A stretch of DNA of 12,937 nt, taken from assembly GCA_028696365.1 (NCBI GenBank), contig JAQVHG010000032.1, forward strand, positions 1-12,937. Reading direction: 5' to 3'. Source of the stretch: Methanofollis sp. Lineage in GTDB: Archaea; Halobacteriota; Methanomicrobia; Methanomicrobiales; Methanofollaceae. Positions 6,181 to 12,620 of the stretch are shown here, in pieces. How positions within the stretch are numbered: the stretch's first letter is position 1; each line of letters opens with the position of its first letter. Made by a program: the position numbers and the translations under genes. The notes under the pieces were generated by a model, which saw nothing but the letters and a program-made list of their open reading frames with translations, made no database searches and was not told where the DNA came from.

Positions 6181-7854
6181 CTATCCTGGTTGGTCTTCCC
6201 CTCGCCTGGACCGCCGACACCGTGACGGCGGGACACGGATCTCAAACCGTGCCCCATTGCCAGGCACCCCGCACTCCCTGATGGAGATCCCGGTGGCAGA
6301 GAGGATCTCCCTCGTCAGGAAGAGCCCAAGACCAGTATGCGAGCCGTATTTTCTCTCAAAGATCTTCTCCTTTGTCCCGGCGGCCACTCCTTTCCCGTTG
6401 TCCTCAACAACGATCAGGTCCTCTCCCCCAGCCTCTGACACGCTCACCCTCATTGCCGTGACACCGCCACCATGCCTGATGGCGTTCTCATAGAGATTGT
6501 AGAAGACCTTCCCGAAGAGCGGGTCGGCATAGACCTCAAACCCTCCCGCCTCAACCTCAAGGGTGACGCCATGGTTCTTGAGAATTCTGGCCGCACGCTC
6601 TGCTGCGCCTGCCACCGATTGCCACTCTGGTACCTTGAGCCCAAGGTCGCGGTAGTCCTTGGCGGCGCCGAGATGCTCTGTGATCATCTCCGAGGCCTCG
6701 ATGATCCGCCTGACATACCTCTTTTGCTCTGAGTCGTCGGGCGTGAGTTCTTCGAGGATCCCTCCATAGCCGATAATCACCTCGAGCTGGTTCTTGATGT
6801 CGTGTTGGGAGATCTGGTTGAGGATCGAGGTTTTCTTCTGGGCCCTGAGGAGAGCGTCTTCGGTCTCTTTAAGTCTGCTGATATCCCTGACCAGAAGAAA
6901 GTGGCCGGTAGTTCTGGAGCGCCAGTCGATGATAGGGGAGATCCGCAGTTCATAGTGCTCTCTCCTCCCATCGGCCTTGTTTATGCTCTGGACATAGGTG
7001 GCCTCAGATGTTCCGCCATATCCTTTCTGGAGTTCAGGAAAATAGTTGATAAACTCAGCGACCGGCAGCCCGGCCAGTTCTTCAGAATGGTGTCTGACCA
7101 TCTCCTCTCCTTTCCTGTTCATCTCGACGAGCCTGAACTGGGGGTCGAGGACAAAGACACCGTCGGTGAGACTGTTGAGATACCGGTCCTTGGAAAGGGG
7201 GACTGTGCCAAAGAGCCCAGCTTTCAATGCGCCGGTCGCCGCAGCGAGGGAGGCGGTCATGACGCAGAGAATGCAGCACCCTGCACCTGGGGTAGGAACA
7301 GGAGTCATGAGAGAGGGGGAGAGAATCGCCGCCCACGGGATGAGCGCACACATCAGGACAAAACCAATCTGGCGCCTGTACATCACCGGGGCGGCAAGGA
7401 GCATTGCCACTAGGAATATAATGCTGATGATAACGACAAGGTATACCGCACCGGCAAGGACAAAGTATGGCGAGCCGCTCATCAGGTCGGTGGCTGGCAT
7501 GATCCCGGAGAGAGAGAGCAGAAAGGTGGTGGCAGGGATGATGGCAGCGAGGGCTGTGGTCACCAGCGTGATCTTCTGTTCTTTGCCAGTATATTGCATG
7601 ACAAAGGCCATCCATGCTGGTACCATGATGGCAATCCCAAGGAGCGCCACTTCAATCCAGAATATCCGCCATTCTGAACCAAGTGGGAGAAGGATCGAAC
7701 CTTCACCGAGCAACCAGATGAGCACGCTGAGGGCGAAGAGAAAAAATGTCCGTGCACCTGTCGCTTCACGTCGTTTCCAGGTTGCGACGGCGAGAACTGA
7801 AGCTATGGCAAGGGAGGCGACCATGATAAAGGTGCCGGGGATGTAGGTGTACAT
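6181..7854 (-). CDS. Membrane PAS sensor histidine kinase
   Basis: This is a 557-residue two-component sensor kinase. Residues 1-~212 hold about seven hydrophobic helices (a 7TM-type sensing module). A PAS domain follows at about 225-335 (DGVFVLDPQFRLVEMNRKGEEMV; ISPIIDWRSRTTGHFLLVRDIS), joined by a short coiled segment to the dimerisation helix. The phospho-accepting histidine is H351 in SQHDIKNQLEVI, the variant H-box common in methanogens. The ATPase domain shows the N-box NLYENAIRHGG (453-463), G1 DNGKG (485-489) and G2 GLGLFL (508-513). It phosphorylates a response regulator, but none is encoded nearby, so it is an orphan in this window. I chose ATG 7854 because it starts right before the first membrane helix. 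A TTG at 7920 would add 22 residues, and neither start has a strong ribosome-binding site. The last ~15 residues are basic and outside the fold. The signal is unknown. Confidence 0.9.
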   Translation of the reverse strand: MYTYIPGTFIMVASLAIASVLAVATWKRREATGARTFFLFALSVLIWLLGEGSILLPLGSEWRIFWIEVALLGIAIMVPAWMAFVMQYTGKEQKITLVTTALAAIIPATTFLLSLSGIMPATDLMSGSPYFVLAGAVYLVVIISIIFLVAMLLAAPVMYRRQIGFVLMCALIPWAAILSPSLMTPVPTPGAGCCILCVMTASLAAATGALKAGLFGTVPLSKDRYLNSLTDGVFVLDPQFRLVEMNRKGEEMVRHHSEELAGLPVAEFINYFPELQKGYGGTSEATYVQSINKADGRREHYELRISPIIDWRSRTTGHFLLVRDISRLKETEDALLRAQKKTSILNQISQHDIKNQLEVIIGYGGILEELTPDDSEQKRYVRRIIEASEMITEHLGAAKDYRDLGLKVPEWQSVAGAAERAARILKNHGVTLEVEAGGFEVYADPLFGKVFYNLYENAIRHGGGVTAMRVSVSEAGGEDLIVVEDNGKGVAAGTKEKIFERKYGSHTGLGLFLTREILSATGISIRECGVPGNGARFEIRVPPSRCRRSRRGEDQPG

Positions 7855-8019
7855 TGCTGACTCGTTGATATTGGTATTGAATTCTGACAGGAACAACCGA
7901 ATTATGGCACGATATGGCAATCGGGATGGTCCGGAGCTTGATGAGATGTTTCTCAGGGGATATGAATTACCTTTGGGAAGTCTATCAGGTTTTACTCAGG
8001 ATCGAGGTCTGCACCCGGA

Positions 8020-8034
8020 GAGGTGCGGCACCTC
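8020..8034. promoter_or_regulatory. Perfect 7-bp inverted repeat, possible operator
   Basis: GAGGTGC, one base, GCACCTC. It lies about 166 bases upstream of the kinase start and 207 upstream of the tiny ORF. It is short enough to be chance in GC-rich DNA, and no function is assigned. Confidence 0.2.
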
Positions 8035-8184
8035 GCGCATCGACCCTGGAATCATTCTTGAATCTGGGGCTACCCATGGCCCGCCTCAGACTACGGTGCG
8101 AGGGGGGAGAAATACGCTCGATATAGTCAGGAAAATCTCTCTATTGCGAGGAGATCTTGAAACTGAACGTGGATCAGACACAAA

Positions 8185-8191
8185 CTTTAAA
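8185..8191 (+). promoter_or_regulatory. Possible TATA box of the 15-codon ORF
   Basis: CTTTAAA in an A-rich context (ACAAACTTTAAACCCAAAAA) is the best TATA-like element upstream of 8241. It would start transcription near 8213, giving a leader of about 28 bases that contains the strong Shine-Dalgarno. Confidence 0.4.
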
Positions 8192-8240
8192 CCCAAAAAT
8201 ACGAATCTCTGATCAATGCACTCACAGGAGGTGAGGCACC

Positions 8241-8288
8241 ATGGTAAAGAAGGGCGGCAAGAAGCAGCCGAAGGAACCTAAAGAGTGA
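8241..8288 (+). CDS. Putative 15-residue lysine-rich peptide
   Basis: This is a very short frame encoding MVKKGGKKQPKEPKE. Support comes from its surroundings. AGGAGGTGAG, an almost perfect anti-16S match, ends 5 bases before the ATG. A TATA-like element lies ~50 bases upstream. After the stop codon there is a perfect 7-bp inverted repeat and then a T7 tract. The local composition is GC-richer than the flanks, as expected for a translated segment. Six of 15 residues are lysine, there is no hydrophobic stretch, and the net charge is about +4, so it could bind nucleic acid or a ribosome-like surface. I do not recognise a family. The alternative is a small RNA that happens to contain a Shine-Dalgarno and ATG. 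Confidence 0.5.
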   Translation: MVKKGGKKQPKEPKE

Positions 8289-8330
8289 ACTCTAGTTCAC
8301 ATCATACAAAACCCCCACTATACTTTTTTT
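8285..8330 (+). terminator. Hairpin and oligo-T after the 15-codon ORF
   Basis: GTGAACT-CT-AGTTCAC (8285-8300) is a perfect inverted repeat that overlaps the TGA stop codon (8286-8288), and TTTTTTT follows at 8324-8330. Together they would end a transcript of roughly 110 bases. The overlap of the stem with the stop codon means translation could melt the hairpin. Confidence 0.5.
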
Positions 8331-8753
8331 CAGCCAGATGAAAATTGTTCATCAAACAATGCAGACGAAATTTTTGGCTCTATAGAGACTCTTACCTATT
8401 CCTGGCACACGTGTGAACCAATAGCCTACCCTCATGTTCGCTCCGCTCACACCTCGAAAATCAGAGATCTTCTCAAACTCGCGAACGCTCCCAGCCACCG
8501 GACTGATGATAGGGTCGGGAGGGCACAATCGATAAATCTGAAGAGGTATTTGACGTCCAATTGCCTCGTCTTCACGCGGGTGGTCGGTGAGTGCGAGCGC
8601 AAGCGTGTTCGAGAAGATTGAATATCTTCGAGTGGCAAGCCCCCCCCACCAGAGATAATCATCAAGAGGATTTCTAAAGATCTCAATCTTTAATTGATTA
8701 CATAGCTATAAAATAGGATTTCAGATAAGAGGAGCAGGTAAAATAGAATATAT
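8289..8753. other. Spacer between the tiny ORF and the zinc-ribbon gene
   Basis: This contains the hairpin/T-run of the small ORF, the A-variant element (8376-8684) and ~70 bp of AT-rich sequence downstream of the zinc-ribbon gene. A 79-codon minus-strand frame (8447-8686) lies inside the repeat and is not called. Confidence 0.6.
8376..8684 (+). repeat. MITE-like family A variant, copy A'2 (309 bp)
   Basis: The left terminus is GGCTCTATAGAGA (8376-8388) and the right terminus TTTCTAAAGATCT (8672-8684). The right ~45 bases (CAAGCCCCCC, then CCAGAGATAATCATCAAGAG) match those of the complete copy at 9842-10075, while the interior matches the variant at 1751-2059. Two internal blocks, at about 8455-8480 and 8608-8632, are themselves an imperfect inverted pair (CTTCTCAAACTCGCGAACGC against GCAAGCGTGTTCGAGAAG). 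Confidence 0.65.
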
Positions 8754-8951
8754 CTACTCATCTGAAAGAAATAGGTCGCCGCATGGATATTCATGAAGTT
8801 TTATACGGGGACTTGGAGAGAAACCACATCTTGCGCATTGCCAGAAAATGATCTCATTATCACCTTTTTTCACATAGATCGGGACAAATAATTCCTTTTG
8901 ACCACATACAGGGCAATCGCTTTTTCTTGGATTAGGAATATTAACAGACAT
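8754..8951 (-). CDS. Small zinc-ribbon protein
   Basis: This 65-residue protein has two knuckles, CPVCG at 13-17 and CARCG at 39-43, separated by a short beta-rich segment (LFVPIYVKKGDNEIIFWQ), which is the layout of a single zinc ribbon with four cysteine ligands. A fifth cysteine (C57) lies near the C-terminus. The ATG is preceded on the minus strand by an AT-rich promoter with ATATATAT about 31-38 bases upstream, so the leader is very short and there is no clear Shine-Dalgarno. The gene and its flanks are notably AT-richer than the rest of the window and are bracketed by repeat elements, which may indicate acquisition by transfer. Such proteins often bind nucleic acid or serve as small subunits, but no function is assigned. 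Confidence 0.65.
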   Translation of the reverse strand: MSVNIPNPRKSDCPVCGQKELFVPIYVKKGDNEIIFWQCARCGFSPSPRIKLHEYPCGDLFLSDE

Positions 8952-8981
8952 TTTATTGCATCCATACGCAATTATCTTATC

Positions 8982-8989
8982 ATATATAT
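8982..8989 (-). promoter_or_regulatory. TATA box of the zinc-ribbon gene
   Basis: ATATATAT (within TTTGATATATATGATAAG on the minus strand) lies 31-38 bases before the ATG at 8951. It predicts transcription starting within about ten bases of the start codon. Confidence 0.5.
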
Positions 8990-9084
8990 CAAATTATGTA
9001 TAAATATAGATATTAGCCCTGCCATATATTTTTTTGTCATCTAAGATTTGTCTCAGATTTTGCGGAACTCACAGCATTGGTACA

Positions 9085-9425
9085 GAGCATATCCCAAAAC
9101 TCTTTAGGGTTGAAGATCTCCTCAAACTGAAGTGTTTCCTTCCAGAAGTTCTAAACGTTCTCCTCGACCTGGGGGCTTGGCCGCCCCCCGGACCACCCCC
9201 CGCTGATGAAGAGTGGCGGAGGAGTGCGTCCCGTCTTCATGATCTTAACTCTATCTTCCCGTCCCCATCTCCATCCCGGGTATCCGGGCGGCAATCGCCC
9301 CCGGCGTGGGCGAGGGGGAAGGCGACGAATGCATGGATACGCGATGAAAAAGCAGGGATCTCTTCATTGTAATCCATCGCTCTCAATCGGTGAGGAGGAG
9401 GGCTGGAGAGTTTTGGGATGACCTC
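9085..9425 (-). repeat. MITE-like family B element, copy B2 (341 bp)
   Basis: Its terminal inverted repeats are GAGCATATCCCAAAACTC (9085-9102) and GAGTTTTGGGATGACCTC (9408-9425). It is a full-length counterpart of B1 in the opposite orientation, with the shared GC-rich core at about 9172-9310, where the hairpin is degraded. ACA occurs directly outside both ends (9082-9084 and 9426-9428), a possible 3-bp target duplication, but that is too short to be convincing. Confidence 0.75.
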
Positions 9426-9557
9426 ACAGTTAGTTATATCCAGCGTCCCATGCCGACTGAGTTCAAGCATCCTCGATGTTGTTCATGGGAGTACTATCTC
9501 TCCTCCATCTCAGAAGGATGAACCCAGTCTAGACCTGGGATACTCACGCGCTGGTAT

Positions 9558-9575
9558 GAGCATATCCCCAAACTC
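9558..9575 (-). repeat. Solo family B terminus
   Basis: GAGCATATCCCCAAACTC differs at one position from the left terminus of B2. No matching second end or core follows, so it is a truncated or heavily decayed copy. Confidence 0.5.
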
Positions 9576-9841
9576 CCAACAAGAGGGGGTTGCCACGCTC
9601 TCCTGAATCATGCAGACCGAAGAGAGGTAAGGGTGCGATGAAGGGTGTTCATCTCGTGTTATTTTTTCCGCAATCTCGCACGGGGGGAGACCATGCGAAA
9701 CTTGAAAATCAAAAATTATCTCAAACTTCCTCCAGTCACTCCCCCTCCACACGAAAATAAGAGCAAGGCGGCAACAATCTCCTGAACGACGCCACGTTTC
9801 AGAACATTCTTCTGGTTATCTCTCAAGGTTAGGGATTTCTG

Positions 9842-10075
9842 GGCTCTGTAGAAACCCTCACATATTGTGTGGGGAGAACATGTGTCACCCGTCTTCCTAC
9901 ATCTCCCTGACAGGGGGCCTGCCCCCAGACCCTCAGGATGAATATAGGGTCGGGAAGGCAAATCAATGGACCAGAAGAGAGATTTGTCGTCCTCAACCCA
10001 TCGTGTGACGCGGGGGGCCCGGGGGGCGGCAAGCCCCCCGCCAGAGATAAACATCAAGATGATTTCTACAGAGCC
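9842..10075 (+). repeat. MITE-like family A element, best copy A4 (234 bp)
   Basis: This copy has perfect 13-bp terminal inverted repeats, GGCTCTGTAGAAA (9842-9854) and TTTCTACAGAGCC (10063-10075). The core (about 9908-10045) includes the hairpin GGGGGC-CT-GCCCCC, AGGGTCGGGAAGGCA (9947-9961), the CATCGTGTG block and GGGCGGCAAGCCCCCC. It is non-coding. It aligns across its whole length with the reverse complement of 1327-1559. The terminus loosely resembles those of some IS6-type insertion sequences, which is only a hint about the parental transposase. Confidence 0.8.
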
Positions 10076-10258
10076 GAAAATTGAAGCTTTTTTTGGATAA
10101 GGCCTTTATCTTTGATGTCAGATCGATACTAGGGCACGGCTGCTGCTCTCTCTATAATCCTTGATATTCCTGATGATCGGCAAGCAAAACTCTGAACGAA
10201 GGATCTTAGACGGAGAGCGAATAGATAAAACCCAAAGGATTGAACAACAAAGAATAAG

Positions 10259-10330
10259 TGCGCCGATCGGGACTCGAACCCGAGTTTAGGCGTTGGCAAC
10301 GCCTAGTGATAACCACTACACTATCGGCGC
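10259..10330 (-). tRNA. tRNA-Gly (anticodon GCC)
   Basis: It folds as a complete cloverleaf on the minus strand. The acceptor is GCGCCGA pairing with TCGGCGC, the anticodon arm AGGCG-TTGCCAA-CGCCT with anticodon GCC, and the T arm TCGGG-TTCGAGT-CCCGA. The discriminator is A and CCA is not encoded. It is 72 bases with a short variable loop and no intron. It reads glycine GGC/GGU codons. Confidence 0.97.
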
Positions 10331-10607
10331 TCTGCCGGTGTTGTATCACCGCAGTGCTCTCTAATATTCGCTACACTCACATATAATGGTTTCCCAGGTT
10401 GGGAGGCCTGGAGGGGGTCACCAACCCCTCAAGAGTGCTGAGCAGTGGCGACCGCTGGCACCGTCGCAGCCCTGCAAGAGGCGGGTACACATCTCCTGGG
10501 AGGAGAGTTTGGCCCAAGAATAAGAGATTAATGACGATGTTCCGGGCATACGGGCACGATTCATCGAAACCCTCACGGGCCCTCTTCCTCTCCCCCTCGT
10601 CCCGCAC
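10331..10607. other. Spacer between the membrane operon and the tRNA gene
   Basis: This holds the tRNA promoter and the 3' flank of the membrane-protein pair. A hairpin GAGGGG-GTCACCAA-CCCCTC (10411-10430) may mark the end of the membrane-protein transcript. GGCGGGTACACATCTCCTGG near 10481-10500 resembles part of family A (1509-1529) and may be a fossil fragment. Frames 10377-10607 (-) and 10399-10731 (+) are not supported as genes. Confidence 0.45.
10361..10370 (-). promoter_or_regulatory. Probable tRNA promoter
   Basis: CGAATATTAG (minus strand) lies 31-40 bases upstream of the tRNA 5' end, the spacing expected of an archaeal TATA box. A second AT-rich stretch (CATTATATG) sits ~20 bases farther upstream. 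Confidence 0.4.
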
Positions 10608-11537
10608 TCACCTCACCTGCGGCACCAGGAGAACTTCGGCGTCCTCGGCCCGGCGCGCAGAGTCCGAACCCTGGCGGGAGGGCAGGAGGGCACGCTCAGG
10701 GCTGAAGTATCCCAGGACGAGAAGGCCATAGTACCGGAAGAAGGCCAGGAACGGTACCTGGATGAGGAAGGCAGTGAGGAGCGCGAGAGGGATGGCAAAA
10801 TACTCGATATAGAAGGTGATATGGAAGATAAAAAACGTTGCAGCGAGGATCAGCACCGTCACAATGAGGTCGGCGGCAATGGCCAGGGGGGTGCGCGTCA
10901 GCAGGTAGGTGGAGGTGTTCCTGAGGTCGCCGGCGCCAAGACCGAGTACCGTCCTCCACCCGGCAAGGACGCCGCAGTCGTCGGTGATCATCACCGGGAC
11001 GACCAGGTCGATGGTGACGGCCATCACGAACCAGAGGAGGAAGGCGGCGATGAGGAAAGGAGAGGAGGCCGCGAACAATTCCGGTATCGTCTCCAGGGAG
11101 AGGGAAACGTCGTATAGACCAAGCGCAAGGACGCCCACGCCGAGAAGCGCGCCTCCGAGGAAGACCTCGAAGAGAAAGAGGCGCAGCCCCTTCCTGACCC
11201 GTATATCAAAGGTCCAGAAGAGGGTGACCGGGCCGACGGTGAGGCCGTCGACGAGGATAAAATGGAAGACGGCCCCTATTACTCGGATGAGGAGCATGAT
11301 AGCAAGAAAAATTCCAATGTACGCAAAGTATCCGGAGGGCGAGGCGATCCCGGCGTTTGCCAGGTCTTCGGGGTTTGGCATGGAGATAAGGTTCATGGAA
11401 AGCCCACCAAACCCGCCCATACAGAGGACGATTACCACAAGCCTCAGCCATACGCCCCAGTTAAAGGGCCAGAGGAGTGACCGCATCCGTTCAACGGCGC
11501 CTTTGAAGGCCTCAAAGGCATGGATACCTGCACCCAT
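10608..11537 (-). CDS. Multi-span membrane protein, paralogue 2 of a tandem pair
   Basis: This is a 309-residue integral membrane protein with about six hydrophobic helices. It shares with its upstream neighbour the blocks SLLWPF-x2-G-x-WLRL near the N-terminus, KGLRLFLF, VVPVMI-x2-DCGV-x2-GWR, and the C-terminal QVPF-x2-FFRYY-x-LLVLG-x-FSPE. The C-terminal tail after ~285 is hydrophilic. The start is uncertain. ATG 11537 best matches the neighbour's N-terminus, and a TTG at 11564 with GAGGGG upstream is possible; the longer frame to 11645 overlaps the neighbour and is unlikely. The 43-base gap suggests co-transcription. The family is one of unknown function seen in methanogens and haloarchaea (I suspect a DUF7544-like domain but cannot verify it). 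No catalytic motif is visible. Confidence 0.8.
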   Translation of the reverse strand: MGAGIHAFEAFKGAVERMRSLLWPFNWGVWLRLVVIVLCMGGFGGLSMNLISMPNPEDLANAGIASPSGYFAYIGIFLAIMLLIRVIGAVFHFILVDGLTVGPVTLFWTFDIRVRKGLRLFLFEVFLGGALLGVGVLALGLYDVSLSLETIPELFAASSPFLIAAFLLWFVMAVTIDLVVPVMITDDCGVLAGWRTVLGLGAGDLRNTSTYLLTRTPLAIAADLIVTVLILAATFFIFHITFYIEYFAIPLALLTAFLIQVPFLAFFRYYGLLVLGYFSPERALLPSRQGSDSARRAEDAEVLLVPQVR

Positions 11538-11580
11538 GCCCTGAAATGGATCGGTCGCGGCCAAAAGGTGTGATCCCCTC

Positions 11581-12543
11581 TCAGGCCTCAGAGGCCGGGA
11601 GGAGGTCGTCCTCAGGGCTGAACAGGCCCAGGACGAGAAGGGCATAGTACCTGAAGAAGGTCATGAACGGCACCTGCACCAGGAGGAGGAGTGGGAGGGC
11701 GATGAGTATGCCGATGACCAGGAGAGGGATAAAAAATACAGGTGTCGCGGTCGGGGTGAGGCCCATCGCGAGGAGTGCGATTCCAGCGAGAGGGAGACCG
11801 ACGATGAGGAGGACGAGAAGCACCAGGATAAAGAGGATGATCCCGACGACGATGCCGAGGATGAACCTGGTGACAAGATAGACCAGAGTGTTCTTGAGGT
11901 CGGCGACAAGAAAGCCCCAGACCTTTCTCCACCCCTCAATGACCCCGCAGTCCCTGGCGATCATCACCGGCACGACAAAGTCAGTCGTGAGGGTGAGGAT
12001 CACGCCGAAGAGGAGGGCAAGGAGAAGGAGGACCAGGATAAGAACGAGCAGTCCGTAAATGAGAGTACCTCTCCCACCTGCTGCGGCCGGCAGAACAAAG
12101 AGCACGACAAGGAGGGCCATGGCCGCGATGAGGAGAAGAATGAGCAGGACCTGGAAGAGAAAGAGGCGCAACCCTTTCCCTGTCCGCAGCCCGAAGGTGC
12201 GAGAGAGCGAGACCTCGCCTGAACTGAGACAGTCGACAAAGACGAACTGGAAGACCGACCCGAGATAGAAGAAGAGAAGACCTATCAGAAGGATGGCCCC
12301 GACGATCAAAAGAATCGTCGGGTCTGAAAGTTCGAGACCAGCGGGGACCGCGGTCTGATCAATCTGGTTGGCACCCCCGAAGTTGTAGGAAAAGGGGTTG
12401 AAACCTCCGGCACCCCCGACGAAGAGGGCAATGACCGCAAGTCTCAGCCATATTCCTGCGTGAAATGGCCAGAGGAGAGATTTTGTCCGCGAGATAGCGC
12501 CATCGATGGTGCGAAAGGCATAGAAATCATCACTCATGGCCAT
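11581..12543 (-). CDS. Multi-span membrane protein, paralogue 1 of a tandem pair
   Basis: This 320-residue, very hydrophobic protein has about six membrane helices, including long leucine/valine-rich stretches at ~75-98, 128-150, 162-185, 225-250 and 270-292. It has the same conserved cytosolic-looking loops as its downstream paralogue: VVPVMIARDCGVIEGWR in the middle and QVPFMTFFRYY...FSPEDDLLP at the end. It is the first gene of the pair. Two ATGs compete, at 12543 and 12537. The TATA box at 12561-12568 predicts a transcript start around 12538-12541, which would favour leaderless translation from 12537. The function is unknown; an envelope or transport role is only suggested by the topology. 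Confidence 0.85.
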   Translation of the reverse strand: MAMSDDFYAFRTIDGAISRTKSLLWPFHAGIWLRLAVIALFVGGAGGFNPFSYNFGGANQIDQTAVPAGLELSDPTILLIVGAILLIGLLFFYLGSVFQFVFVDCLSSGEVSLSRTFGLRTGKGLRLFLFQVLLILLLIAAMALLVVLFVLPAAAGGRGTLIYGLLVLILVLLLLALLFGVILTLTTDFVVPVMIARDCGVIEGWRKVWGFLVADLKNTLVYLVTRFILGIVVGIILFILVLLVLLIVGLPLAGIALLAMGLTPTATPVFFIPLLVIGILIALPLLLLVQVPFMTFFRYYALLVLGLFSPEDDLLPASEA

Positions 12544-12560
12544 GGGTTGGAAAAAATATG

Positions 12561-12568
12561 ATATATAG
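12561..12568 (-). promoter_or_regulatory. TATA box of the membrane-protein pair
   Basis: The minus strand reads GCTATATATCATATTTTTTCC upstream of the start codons. The short distance (18-25 bases to the first ATG) suggests a leaderless mRNA. Confidence 0.5.
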
Positions 12569-12604
12569 CAGACGGTCTCGTGGTGTTACGATTGAGATCT
12601 TCGG

Positions 12605-12620
12605 ATAATACATAATCTTA
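12605..12620 (+). promoter_or_regulatory. TATA region of the siroheme synthase gene
   Basis: ATAATACATAATCTTA lies 26-41 bases upstream of the ATG at 12646. No Shine-Dalgarno precedes the ATG (CCTCCAACAGATCA), so a leaderless or near-leaderless transcript is likely. With the opposing TATA at 12561 it forms a compact divergent promoter. Confidence 0.45.

Larger units (their letters stand above)
7855..8240. other. Spacer between the kinase gene and the tiny ORF
   Basis: This holds the divergent upstream regions of the kinase (-) and the 15-codon ORF (+). A 121-codon frame (7847-8212, +) overlaps the kinase start, has no recognisable domain and shows no ribosome-binding site, so I do not call it. 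A compact inverted repeat GAGGTGC-G-GCACCTC lies at 8020-8034 and could be an operator or a structured RNA. No repeat-family element is seen here. Confidence 0.5.
8952..10258. other. 1.3 kb non-coding, repeat-rich spacer
   Basis: No gene is supported between the zinc-ribbon protein and the tRNA. It starts with an AT-rich promoter patch (to about 9045), then B2 (9085-9425), ~130 bp of unassigned sequence, a solo family B end (9558-9575), ~265 bp with scattered weak similarity to the A variant (for example TTGAAAATC...ATCTCAAACTTCC near 9701-9730), A4 (9842-10075), and ~180 bp of AT-rich sequence before the tRNA. Frames at 9034-9372, 9206-9421, 9510-9752 and 9716-10057 pass through repeats and show no family signature. 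Confidence 0.65.

Noticed and set aside
6143..6220. 26-residue N-terminal extension of the ThDP enzyme
   Set aside because: A start at 6220 would lie inside the kinase gene and upstream of the TATA box at 6171-6180, and the extra residues do not match the family's N-terminus.
8020..8034. Riboswitch in the spacer upstream of the tiny ORF
   Set aside because: Only one short inverted repeat is present and no known aptamer consensus could be recognised, so I left it as a possible operator at low confidence.
7847..8212. 121-codon plus-strand open frame upstream of the tiny ORF
   Set aside because: It overlaps the 5' end of the kinase gene in antisense, has no recognisable domain and no Shine-Dalgarno. 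Its composition looks like random translation.
9716..10057. 113-codon minus-strand frame (and an overlapping 67-codon frame)
   Set aside because: They are translations of family A copy A4. Proline/glycine-rich products come from the GC hairpin core.
1327..10075. CRISPR array or attachment sites as explanation for the repeats
   Set aside because: The repeats are hundreds of bases long, irregularly spaced and in both orientations, without spacer units or cas genes. The tRNA gene is complete with no duplicated 3' fragment seen in the window.
11538..11645. 36-residue N-terminal extension of the second membrane protein
   Set aside because: It overlaps the end of the upstream gene, is not membrane-like, and has no counterpart in the paralogue, whose N-terminus aligns from 11537.
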